In this document: in pieces, positions 23,361 through 35,525 of the stretch
How the letters are laid out: each line of letters begins with the position of its first letter
Numbering within the stretch: position 1 is the stretch's first letter
Assembly (NCBI GenBank): GCA_019454045.1
Contig: SKCR01006527.1
Location: 248,001 to 312,000, forward strand
DNA: 64,000 nucleotides
From: Zanthoxylum bungeanum
Taxonomy: Eukaryota; Streptophyta; Magnoliopsida; Sapindales; Rutaceae
Direction of reading: 5' to 3'
Notes under the pieces: generated by a model
Told to the model about the DNA's origin: nothing
Databases searched by the model: none
The model's input: the letters and a program-made list of their open reading frames with translations, nothing else
Program-made: the position numbers and the translations under genes

Positions 23361-25627
23361 GCATTTTCTAAGCATGATTTAAGTTTAGGGTTTATATACT
23401 TTAATTTGGGAATTTTGTGTTTGGAGCATGATTTTTTCAAATTAGTTGTTTGCTTGAGCTTTAATGATGATAAATTAGATTTTTGAATCAATAGATTTGA
23501 GATAAATTGATTAGATTAATTTTTCCTAAAATCTAACTTGGCCGAATCTACCCTAATAACGTTCATGGTGATTTGTTTGTTGATTAGGCTATTGGATGAG
23601 TTTAAGGCATGATATGTATATTGATTGTTGATTTAATTTGATTGAAATGAAAATTGGATATTGTTATGCCCAAATTTCCGTGAACAAGAAGCATGTGTAA
23701 TTGATTGATTTTGCTTCAATTGTGTTGGACATGAATTGAATATATTAATGCATGATTAATTAGTTTAATTGATGTTTTGTAAATATTGGTTTAACTAATT
23801 AATTATGACAATTACACTTTAATTAAATAATATGATATTTAGAATATTATGTTAATAATAAAATTAGTCTTTAAATTGGATTGGGCTAATATTGTTGTAT
23901 TTGGGCTTATTGGGTTTTGTTGGGCCAAGCTTGTTTAGGACAATTGGATGGGATCCAAATTGGGCCTAAAACCATTCCATAAGGTCTAAAAATAATACTT
24001 GGGCCTTTAACAATTTAATTGGGCCTAAATTGATTTTATGGCAAATGGTGATTCCTAAATTGGGCATTGGCATTTGGGTTTGATCCATATTGGCCAAAGC
24101 CCATGCCTTAAGAATTAATTAAAAGCCCATTGGACTTTAATTAAATTGACATTGGATGTTAATTGGGCCTTTGAGACCGATTAAGATTGGATTTAGAATC
24201 TAAGTCTAAAAGACACATAAAAAAGTGTAATTATTTAATTTGGAATTAAATTAGAATTAGTATTGAATACAATTTAAATTGGATTTAAAATTGTAGTTCG
24301 ATATAATTCAAGAATACGTACTTTGAGTATTTATTCTTAAACAAGTTGGACTCGTGTAAATCAAATCGTTATTTGAACATTAGATGGTCATTAATTCAAA
24401 GATTAATTAATTGGATTAGATTGATTGAATAACATGCTTTGTGTGAATACTTGGATGTATTGTATGAATAATGTATATCAGATGGATATTAGAAGGGTGA
24501 GGGCAATTTTGGAAATTGTTGTAATAAATTTAGAATTTATTAAATTGGACCTGCGTGTCCAGCCTATTATCTATTTTCTCATTGTATTTCTCTTCTCACC
24601 AATTCCCCTCAATGTAAATGAGGTTTCTTTAATGTATTATGTAATTGGGTAGAAGTATGAATAGTACTAGCGGGAGAGAGAGTAAATAGAGAGATTTGTT
24701 AAAGGAATAAAGTTTGTTATATATCCATCCACATATCATTATTAATTTATTTCGCCCCTTATTATGCTTTTAGAATGCATACTTAAGGGTGTATGATGAG
24801 ACCTAATCAAAGATAATAAATTGGTTTCCAATTTACGTGAAAAACCCTTATCAAATATTTAAGCATTTTTCCTTCCATTGAGTGGTTCTCTCTCAAGATC
24901 CAAGATTGGCATTGGTTTGTTGGCCAAAGTCAAGATCAATGTCCATCGCAGATGTGTTTGAACCACAAAAGCTTTTTCTCTATATCGCATGTCTTGGGCG
25001 GTTGTGACTTGTTGGCCAAAGTCAAGGTCACTTCTAGTTTATCGACGTGGATTACGAAGCTTTCCCACTGTCAATGGATCCCGCTTAACTGGAATCATTA
25101 AGCTTGTTGAGCCAAAGCCAATGCTTAGTTGATTCAGAGGAAAATGTTAGGAAATATATTGGATATATTTACATATATTGGATATATGTTTCGGACTTGG
25201 AGGTCCACCTACTGGATCTAGGAATTGGATGAGATCCAATTGATCTTAGAGATCTACCTTGTTAAGCTTCATACAACTTGTTGGAAAAAGTCAAGGTTGT
25301 GTGTTATTTAACAGGATCCTAGCCCACTAGGAAACTAGGTTTCCCGAGTACTCCACAGAGGGTTAGAGGCTCGCCGAAAAATAGTGGGAGACTAGTATTA
25401 AATTTGCAATTTCGTTTAGATACTTGCCAATACACACTCTTTTATTTTATTTATCATTGTTATAAATATATTAGTTTGACTAATATTTAATATTGCTTTC
25501 TTTGAACAGTTAGACTGTACAAGACAATACTCTACTTGTAGTTGGTCATATAGTTGGACTATAGTAACCATTACATTTTGAGTGTACCCGAAATCGTTGA
25601 TTGAATAGTTGGACTATTGAAATCGAG
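23361..25627 (+). other. Copia untranslated leader with repeated motif
   Basis: A leader of about 2.27 kb precedes gag, unusually long, with no ORF of note. The phrase gttggccaaagtcaag recurs near 24917 and 25011, with variants near 25105 and 25287. The same motif, in reverse, is repeated in the minus-strand Copia fragment. Confidence 0.6.
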
Positions 25628-26569
25628 ATGGCTGTAAAGATTAGCGTAAAAGACATAATCATGGGTGAAAATGTCTTTAACGGCGTAAAATTTCCAGATT
25701 GGGAAATGAATATTAGGATAGTCATGTGAGCTGAGAAGTTACTCTATTGGATAGAGAATCCTCTCGGGCCCTGAGCCCGAATTTGAGCAAATAGTAGAAC
25801 ATGAGCTTTAGAAGACTCATTGTAATGATAACTTTAGTGCTCAATCTGTTATGCTTGCCGTAATGACTCATTAATTTCGTCATCAGAAATAAGGATTAGA
25901 TCCTTATACCATGATGTTTAAATTAAAGGATCTTCATAGATCTAACCTTAGATCTTGGAAGTACGAATTGCAAAAGAAGCTCTTTCGCTCGTGTATGTCA
26001 GATGGTACATCTGTCGAGCACTAGGTGTCATAGATGATTGCTGACATCAAACAGCTAGGTAAGCTGTGCATTACCTACGACGCCGAGACTTCCATAGATT
26101 TGATTTTACAGTCTCTGTCTGAATGCTGGGGCAGGTTCATCATGAACCAAGAGAAAAATCTTGGAGAGTCAAAGGCTATGCTCAAGGAGATAGAGCCAGA
26201 GCTTCCAGAAAGGCAAGAAGTGCAAGGCGCAACTTACTTCGACATCTCATAAGGCCAAAGCTTGTCCGAAGGCTTCTGGGGTGTAAAGAAAAGGGCAAAG
26301 GCAAAATCGTCACAATCTTCTGGGAAGACTAAGGACATATCCCAACATGTCTGCCTAAACTGTGGCAAACGGGGTCACTGGAAGCGTGACTACCGTATGG
26401 ATAAGGCAGACATAAAGGAAGTGAAGGCGGGCAAGGCTCCGTCTTCAGGTATGTTTGTTATTGTAATAAACATGTCTACTACTAGTCAGAAACGAGACGA
26501 TAGTCGCTGTTTTGGCTGTGGGAACCTAAGTTTTGGAACTGCCATTTGGGCATGTACTTAAATTAGGAA
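25628..26569 (+). pseudogene. Copia gag pseudogene
   Basis: Starts MAVKISVKDIIMGENVFNG, with PDWEMNIRI and AEKLLYWIENPL resembling the Copia gag N-terminus. Later it reads LKDLHRSN and LILQSLSECWGRFIMN. It ends with a zinc knuckle, CLNCGKRGHWKRDY (about 26350-26391). Several in-frame stops and frame changes; not functional. The hAT MITE follows directly. Confidence 0.85.
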
Positions 26570-27120
26570 AGTGTTATTAGGGGTGGCAATTTGGGTCATG
26601 ATTCGTTTATTCGTTTGATTCGATTCGCTTTAAAGCGAATACGGGTTTGGAAAAATGGATTCGTTTAATAAATGGGTCAATTCGATTCGATTCGTTTATT
26701 AAACGAATCGAATACGAATTTAAGCTCATTGATTCGTTTATTCGTTTTATTATTTTTATTTACTAGTTCTTGTTAATTTTCAATTAAGATTCGAGAAATT
26801 ATAGCTAATTATCATAGAAAAAGTAATATTTTTGATATTTGGTGAGGTATTTTTATTAAATATATTAATTACATATTTCATATGTATATATTTATGAATA
26901 ATTAATGTAAATCAAGTGTGGTAAATTATTTTATTAAATAATATTATTGACTAAACGAATAAACGCATATTCGTATTTGATTCATTTAATAAATGAATCG
27001 AATACGAATCCTGATATTAGGATTCGTTTAATAAACGAATCGAATACGAATCCATCATATTTTGATTCGATTCGTTTAGGATTCGATTCATTGATTCGTT
27101 TTGCCACCCCTAAGTGTTAT
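26570..27120. mobile_element. hAT-type MITE with ATTCGATTCGTTTA-rich core
   Basis: The element is 26578-27112 (535 bp) with exact 8-bp duplications agtgttat at 26570-26577 and 27113-27120. Termini TAGGGGTGGCAA and TTGCCACCCCTA are perfect inverted repeats. Each end carries clusters of gattcgattcgtttaataaacg-like palindromic motifs around an AT-rich middle. It has the same design as the MITE at 17886 but with a different core motif. It is inserted in the Copia polyprotein between gag and integrase. Confidence 0.94.
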
Positions 27121-27572
27121 GATATACCTAGTTTGACTAGAAACATTATCTCTGTATCTAGTTTAACCCGTTGCGGGTATACCTTCATGTTCCAGAACAC
27201 TGGGTGTTCTTTTATAAAGATGATAATGAGATATACACATTAGATGTGAATAACAATATTTATATTTTGAATATAAATGAATCTCAAACATATAACATGA
27301 CAAACAAATAGCTCAAACTGAGTAAATCACATGAGACTTATTTGTGGCATTGTTGTCTGTGACACATTAATAAGACTCGTATATCCACTCTTTGAAAAAT
27401 AGATACGTGGACGGATTTGATTCCAATTCAAATGACATATGCGAATCTTGTTTATTAGGCAAAATGCCTAAAACGCCTTTTAGCGATAATGATGTACGTG
27501 CCACCGAGCTGTTAGCCCTCATTCATGGTGACGTATGTGGGCCCATGTCTAGCTAGGCTAGAGGTGGTTATG
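27121..27572 (+). pseudogene. Copia pre-integrase and integrase N-terminal part
   Basis: Readable pieces in shifting frames include SHETYLWH, AKCLKRLLA and, near 27500-27570, ATELLALIHGDVCGPMSS followed by ARGGYG. This matches the start of the Copia integrase core. It ends abruptly at about 27572, where reverse-oriented Copia sequence begins. Confidence 0.8.
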
Positions 27573-28371
27573 GCTCGAAAGATGTACCCTCTGACATACG
27601 CGAGCAAAAGAGCTTCTTATGCAATTAGTACTTCTAAGATTTGAGAATAGATCTATGAAGATCTTTAATTTTATCATCATGGTACAAGAATCTAATCCTT
27701 AATTTTGACAAGGAAATTAAAGTGTCATTGCATCTAGCATAAAGGATTGAGCACTAAAGTTATCATCACATTAATCTTCCAAAGATCATGTTCTACTATT
27801 TGCTAAGCCCGAGATGTAATTCTATCAAATAGAATAACTTCTCAGTTCCCAGGACTATCCTGAGGTGCTATTCCCAATTTGAAAATTAAAGCCGCTTAAA
27901 GATATTTTCTCACAGGATTATGTTTTAAACGCTAATCGTTCAGTTATCTTGATTTCAATAGTCCAACTATCCAATCAACGATTTCAGGTACTATTGATTA
28001 TAATGATTACTATAGTCTAACTATATAATCAATTATAATTTGTTTGGTTAAATTCAAATATATTGATTACTATAATCCAATTATATAATCAACTATTATT
28101 TGAAGTAGTTTGAATACAGTCCAACTGTTTAATTAAAACAACGATGAAATATTAGTCCAATTAATATATTTATGAGTAATGACGAAAAATTGAAATGAGC
28201 GCGTATTGGCAAGTATCTAAACGAAATTGAAAATTTAATACTTGCCTCCCACTATTTTTCGGCGAGCCTCTAACCCTCTGTTGAGTACTCGGGAAACCTT
28301 ATTTCCTAGTGGGGTAGGATCCCGTTAAATAACACACAACCTTGACTTGGCCAATAAGCTGTATGATATTT

Positions 28372-30890
28372 AACTAGGTAGATCTCTAAGATCAATTGGA
28401 TCTCATCCAATTCCTAGATCCAGTAGGTGGACATCCAAGTCCGAAACATATATCTAATATATGCCAATATATCCGATATATTCCCTAACCTTTTTCCTCT
28501 GAATCAATTAAGCATTGGCTTTGGCACAAAAAACTTAATGATTCCAGTTAAGCGGGACCCATTGACCTTGGAAAGCTTCGTAATCGATGTCGATGGACAA
28601 TGAGTGATCTTGACTTTGGCCAACAAATCAAAACTTGGATAAGACATACGATATGGAACAAAGCCTTCATGATTCAAACACATCCGCGATGGACAAAAGT
28701 CTTGACTTTGGCCAACAAACCAGTGCCAATCTTGGATCTTGAGAATGAATCATTCAATGGAAGGAAAAACGCTTAATATTTGTTGAGGGTTTTTTCACGT
28801 AATTGGAAACCAATTAATTATCTTTGATTAGGTCTCATCATACACCCTTAAACATGCATTCTAAAAGCATAATAAGGCGCGGTAAATAAATTAATAATGA
28901 TATGCGGAAGGATATTTAAAACAACTTGTTCATAGAATAAATCTCTCCCATTCCTCTCTCCCGCTAGCACAAATCTTACTTCTACCCAATTACATAACAC
29001 TTCTAAAGAAACCTCATTTACATTGAGGGGAATAGGTGAGAAGAGAAATACAAAGAGTCAAGAGGTAATAGGCTGGACACGCAGGTCCAATTTAATAAAT
29101 TCTAAATTTATTACAATAATTTCCAAAATTGCCCTTACCCATCTAATATCCATCCGATATACATTATTCATACATCACATCCATGTATTCACACAAAACA
29201 TGTTATCAATCAATCTAATCCAATTAATTAATATGAAATTAATGACCATCCAATATTCAAACAACGATTTGAATTGCTTCTTGAATTATATCAAACTACA
29301 ACATTAAATCCAATTTAATTTGTATTCAATATTAATTCTTCATTTAATTCCTAATTAAATAATTACACTTTATTAATGAGCCTTTGCGACTTAAATTATA
29401 AATCAAATCTTAACAGGTCTCAAAGCCCAATTAACATCCAATGTCAATTTAATAAAAGTCCAATGGGCTTTCAATTAATTTATAAGGCATGGACTTTGGC
29501 AACCAAAGCCCAATAAGGAATCATCATTTTGCCAAAAATCAATTTAGGCCCAATTAAAATATTAAAGGCACATTATATTATATTTGGACTTTATGATAAT
29601 TAACTAGGTAGATCTCTAAGATCGATTGGATCCAATCCAATTCCTAGATCCGGTAGGGGACATCCAAGTCTGAAACATAAATCTTATATATGCTAATACA
29701 TCCAATGTATTACCTAACCTTTTTCCTCTGAATCAACTAAGCCTTGGCTTTGGCACAACAAACTTAGTGATCCCAGTTAAGCGTGATCCATTGACCATGG
29801 AAAGCTTCGTAATCAATGTCGATGGACAAGAAGTGGTATTGACTTTGGCCAACAAACCACAACTTGGACAAGACACCAATATGGAACAAAGCTCTCGTGA
29901 TTCAAACACATCCTCGACATACAAAGGCCTTGACTTTGGCCAACAAGCCAATGCCAGTCTCGGATCTTGAGTGAGAATCACTCAATGGAAGGAAAAACAT
30001 TTAATATTGTTTGAGGGTTTTTCGCGTGCAAATTGACAACCAATTTATTATCTTTGTTAAGGTCTCATCATCATATACCCTTAAACATGCATTCTAAACA
30101 CATAATAAAGCGCGTATAAATAAATAATAATGATATGCAGATGGATACTTTACACAATGATCCTAGATCAAATCTCTTCCTTTCTCTCTCCCGCTAGCAC
30201 AAATATTTCTTCTACCCGTTACACTACACTTCTAAAGAAACCTCATTTACATTGAGGGGAATAAGTGAGAAGAGAATACAAAGAATATGGAGGTATAAGG
30301 CTGGACACGCAAGTCTAATTAATAAATCAAATTTATTACAATAATTTCTAAAATTGTCCCACTCATCTAATATCCATCCGATATACATTATTCATGCATC
30401 GCAACCATGTATTCACACAAGCATGTTATCAATCAATCTAATCAAATTAATTAATCTGATAATTAGTGATCATCTAATGTTCAAACAACGATTTGATTTT
30501 GTTCGAGTCAAACTCGTTTTGCGAATAAGTACTCAAAGTACGAATTCTCGAATTAAATTAAACTACATAATTAAATCCAATTCAATATGCATTTAATTCT
30601 AATTCGCTTATTTAATTCCAATTAAACATTACACTTTAATAATAAACTTTTTACGACTTAAATTCCAAATTTAATCGTTACGGGTCTCAAAGCCCGATTA
30701 ACGTCCAACGTCAATTCAATTAAAGTCCAATGGGCATTTAATTAATTTCTTAAGGCGTGGACTTTTGGTCAACTCGGGTCAAATCGAATAACCAAAATCC
30801 AATCCGGGAGTTACCCCATAAGCCCAGAAATCAATTTTGGCCCATTAGGCCCAATTAAACTTTAAAGGTCCATTAGTCGTATTTGGGCTT
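28372..30890 (-). repeat. 1.23 kb tandem duplication in Copia leader
   Basis: The phrase aactaggtagatctctaag begins at 28372 and again at 29602, and the order of later landmarks is the same in both copies. These are the tccggtaggggac-type segment, ccttttttcctctgaatcaa, ttgactttggccaacaa, the cccgctagcac segment and tcaaagccc. The copies differ at many sites, so the duplication is not recent. Confidence 0.8.
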
Positions 30891-31524
30891 TATGGATGCG
30901 GTTTTGGGCCCAATTGGATCCAATCCATTTGGCCTAAACCTAACTTGGTACAACCAAGCCCAATTAGTCCAATTACAACACAACAAGCCCAAATCCAATT
31001 TAAGGCCCAAATAATTAAATTCCAAAAATTCAATTTCCAAATTTAATTACACTAAAGCATATAACACAATTAATCACCCAAATCAATATTTCCAAAACAT
31101 TAATTTATACAATTAATCATGCTCAATTACAACAAAACATGTCCAACACATTTTATCAAAAAATCAAACCCAAACATGTTATACAACTCTCGGCTTTGGA
31201 AGGTAATTTTATGTCTGATTCGGTTTCAATCCAATTAATTCCACAATCGACATTAAATCAACATCCTCAATCGTTTCAAATCATCCAATGATCAACGAAA
31301 CAAAAATTACCAAGAATTTAGGGCATACTTGTATTCGGCCAATACCAAAAAATTTGGGCAAAAATGTTCCAAACAAAATTTCTTGAAATTGATCCAATCA
31401 ATCTTCAATTCAACATGATTTAAGTATATTCAAACATCCAATTTAATCAAATCATGCTCAAAATCAATTTACCCAATTTTAAGCCCTAAATCAATTTCAT
31501 GCTTTAACCTTGCTCTGATATCAT

Positions 31525-33585
31525 TGTTGGTTTCTATGAAGGTCCCAAGATCATTAAACAAGCATGAAACATGTGTGAATACAAATAAACGAAGTTTCAG
31601 AATACTTACATCGATCGGTTGAGCGACGCGGAAGGCAACAAAAATTCAAATTCTGCCCCCTTGTGCATTCGGCAGTGAGCATATGCAGTTAACTGTTTTT
31701 GGCTCGGCTTTGGTCCTTCGTCAAGCTCCAAGCTTCGTCGAACGATTCCCGGCTCATGGGTGGACTTCCCTATCACATTCGCATGTCTCTCGGAGTGCTA
31801 GCTCTTGATGATTTTGACGCAAAACCATCACGCTTGCTTCCCTTGCTCACGGCTTTTGCTAGAAACCAGTGAACAATTTTGCCCTCTTGGGCGAGAGAGA
31901 GAGAGATGAGAGAAAAGAGAGAATTGTGTTTGGTTGTTCCAAATTTGTGTATCTTATACACAAATATGAATTTCAAATTCATTTGCCATGAATTTGGCTT
32001 TCAAAAAGTCAAGCCATAATGGCTCCAACCACCAACATCAACTCACATCAATCATGAATAGTGACTGGCGTCAATCACTCAAAGTGAAAGACATCAATCA
32101 CTTGATTGACGAGTGATGTGACGCTAGAAGCGACTAGCGATTTGACGCTTGATTTGACTTGCGTGCCGCACTCGAATTCGAAATGCGAATGCGCTCGCAA
32201 ATAATCCAGGGCTCGGGTTTGCTAATTCCAAATTAAAGAATTTTCCGTTACGAAGCAATTAAATCTAATTTAATTAAATAATCATGCCAAACATAATTAC
32301 TATTCACGTCGCTAACGAATTAATTCTAAATTAATTCGTTCGCTAAATTAAAATCCAATTTCAATTCCGCGTCGAAATCCAATTTCGTTTAATATATCGA
32401 ATATATTAATTTATCGATTAATTCCAAATTAATCGTTATCTCTCTTTAATTGATATTTTATCCCAAATAAAATATCTCCGCAATTAATCCAAGATTAATT
32501 TTCTCTCTCTTCTAATTAATCCCAGATTAATTTAGAGTGCGAGTTATACGTCATCGGTGAATCTTTGGGAAGCGACCCATGAGATCCCCGGATATGTTGG
32601 CAGTAAATATGGTCGTCAGACTATCCGAACACGTAAGTACCTCGTACTACGTTTTACCGATTTACAAGACAAGGTTGGCTTCTAGCAAAGCGCCATGCCT
32701 ACCCAATTCTCCAGAAATATCCTTACAGGAATAAAGGATCTATATCAGACGTATTATACGTAGTATTGCGTATTTCTGTCCAGTATCGGATGATCACGTG
32801 CTAGGCCTGGGGCTGGAATTGTGTCTGCCCCGTACGAAGCACATGTCGGATGTCTGGTAACTAGTCTCTATAATCGGATAAACATGACATTGTCATTTTA
32901 TCCCGATGACTGCAGTACTTAAGAGTACTAGTACCGTATCCTACGTGACCATCATCTCCATATGACTGGAGTGATACTTCTGTCTTGACATCACACCCAA
33001 CACACTACGATTCTCAATATACCCAGCATAGGCGTACACATAACCCGTTAAAGCCCTGGACGACCGCAACCAAAGTATATTGATTGCCGCAAGTATTAGC
33101 GGTGCAAGTCTCAGGTTAAGACCAAATACACCTACCCTGACTTCGGACATCCATAGACACATAGTCATACTACCAATGGAATTTCGAGGGGGTCTATCCA
33201 GAGCGAAGCTGTTTCCCGTACCATCGGTAAAACACAACCTCCTATTACACTTTCATAAGTATCATATACCCAAATATATGAGAACTATGCCGTTTGTGCC
33301 CTCACAACGCGCACAAGTGTAATACTAGTCTTTTACGTATTTATCGATGTCCAATCTCGATAATACTATGACTAGGGATATTTAATGATTTATCCTTCGT
33401 GGATTGATACTGTCTCATACCATTCTCAATCCAGGAACAAATCATAGGGACCTCTTATCATTTATATATCTAGGTGATCTAATCACAAATGATAAGAGTG
33501 CAATCTCATTTGTCATATAGTTAATTTGTACAACAACACCATGATATGTACAAATAGTGACACTATAGGTCATAATTATCCAACA
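31525..33585 (-). repeat. 5' LTR of minus-strand Copia
   Basis: A 2.06 kb LTR with ends tgttgg and ccaaca on the + strand. It shares tatgttggcagtaaatatgg and other landmarks with the reverse complement of 21431-23347. It is adjacent to the PBS at 31512-31523. Confidence 0.85.
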
Positions 33586-33589
33586 GTGT

Positions 33590-35525
33590 CGCATTTGCGT
33601 TTCCATACCCAGAGTGTCGCAGAGTGCCATACCCGACATGTTAAACCTCGTACTCGAGGCGTCGCGGTTGCGTCTCCATACCCAGAGTGTCGTAGTAGTG
33701 TCTCCATACCGGAGTGCCATACCCGGCGTCCTGATAATGTCTGTCTCCCTACCCGGAGTGCCATACCCGGCATGCTGATAATATCTGTCTCCATACCCGG
33801 AGTGCCATACCCGGCATTTTGATAATGTATGTCTCCATACCCGGAGTGCCATACCCGGCGTGCTGATAATGTCTGTCTCTATACCCGGAGTGCCATACCC
33901 GGCATGCTGATAATGTCTGTCTCCCTACCCGGAGTGCCATACCTGAAATGCTAATAATGTATATCTCCATACCTGGAGTGCCATACCCGGCGTGCTGATA
34001 ATGTGTCGCCTCAAGCCTGAGACTCATCCCCAAAATCGATACTGATGTGGGCCTCGCCCCCAGATTGATACTAATGTGGGCTTCACCCCAGACTGATACT
34101 GATGTGATAGTTCATTCCCGAACCCTGCTCCATTCTCGTAGTGCCATTCCCGGCTTGTTCATTCCCGAACCTTGCTTCATTCTCGGAGTGCCATTCCTGG
34201 CTTGTTCATTCCCGAACCTTGCTCCATTCTCGGAGTGCCATTCTCGGCTTGTTCACTCCCGAACCTTGCCCCATTCTCGGAGTGTCATTCCCGGCTTGTT
34301 CATTCCCGAACCGTGCTCCATTCTCGGAGTTCCATTCTCGGCTTGTTCATTCTCGAACCTTACTCCATTCTCGGAGTGCCATTCCCGGCTCTCTGATGAT
34401 GTGTGGGCCTCAACCCTGGACTCATCCCAAAAACTGATATTGATGTGGGCCTCGACCCTGGGACGCATCCCCAAAACTGACACTGATGATGTGTGGGCCT
34501 CAACCCTGAACTGATACTGATGTGGGCCTCGCCCACAAACTGATACTGATGTGGTCCTCGCCCTGGAACTCATCCCCAAAACTGATACTGACGTGGGCCT
34601 CAACCCTGGGACTCATCCCCAAAACTGATACTGATGTGGGCCTCGACCCATGCTCCATCCTCAAACTGATACTGATGTGGGTCTCTCCCCAAACTGATAC
34701 TGATGTAGGCCTCGCCCCCATATTGATACTGATGTGGGTCTCGCCCCCACACCGATACTGATGTGGGCCTCGCCCCCAGCTAATATTGATGTGGGTCTCG
34801 CCCCAAACTGATACTGATGTGGGCCTCGCCCCCAAACTGATACTGATGTGGGCCTCGCCACCGGGACTCATCCCCAAAATTGATACTGACACTGATGTGG
34901 GCCTCGACCCAGGGATTCATTCCCGGGTTCATTCCAAAATTCCGATGATGTGGGCCTCGACGCTAGGATTCATTCCAAAATTCTGACGATGTGGTCCTCG
35001 ACCTTGGGATTCATTCCAAAATTCCGACGATGTGGTCCTCGACCTTGGGATTCATTCCAAAACTCTGATGATGTGGGCCTCGACCTTGGGATTCATTCCA
35101 AAATTCTGACGATGCGGGCCTCGACCCTGGGATTCATTCCAAAATTCTGACGATGTGGTCCTCGACCTTGGGATTCATTCCCGGATTCATTCCAAAACTC
35201 TGAGGATGTGGGCCTCGACCCTGGGATTCATTCCAAAATTCTGACGATGCGGGCCTCGACCTTGGGATTCATTCCAAAATTTTGACGATGTGGTCCTCGA
35301 CCCTAGGATTTATTCCCGGATTCATTCCTAAATTCTAACGATGTGGTCCTCGACATTGGGATTCATTCCCGGATTCATTCCAAAACTCTGATGATGTGGG
35401 CCTCGACCCTGGGATTCATTCTCGGATTCATTCCAAAACTCTGACGATGTGGGCCTCGACCCTGTGATTCATTCCCCAAACTGCTGATAGTGTGGGCCTC
35501 GACCCTGAGATTCATTCCCGAAACT
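33590..35525. repeat. Composite minisatellite array, four related sub-arrays
   Basis: There are four successive periodicities. About 33600-34030 has 44-bp units (ccggagtgccatacccggc core). About 34110-34395 has 47-bp units (ctcggagtgccattcccgg core). About 34396-34930 has units near 29 bp (gatactgatgtgggcctcg core). About 34931-35525 has units near 41 bp, sometimes about 60 bp (gatgtgggcctcgaccctgg core). Neighbouring sub-arrays share words, so they look derived from one another. The long ORFs read through here on both strands are by-products of periodicity. Confidence 0.9.

Larger units (their letters stand above)
27573..33585 (-). mobile_element. Minus-strand Copia fragment (LTR, PBS, leader, start of gag)
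   Basis: Its 5' LTR is 31525-33585 when read on the minus strand. A mutated PBS (gctctgatatca on + at 31512-31523) and a long leader follow, down to gag N-terminal sequence at about 27600-27900. It is a diverged relative of the plus-strand Copia, with 27573-28060 mirroring 25640-26000. The 3' half and 3' LTR are missing. The leader contains a 1.23 kb tandem duplication. Confidence 0.82.

Noticed and set aside
33442..35150. Several overlapping ORFs of 66-155 codons on both strands
   Set aside because: They read through tandem minisatellite units. The repetitive peptides (for example PTSVSVWG or FSECHSRL) are frame artefacts, not genes.
33590..35525. Possible CRISPR-like array
   Set aside because: Units are contiguous and variable, without unique spacers of constant length, and the genome is plant nuclear.
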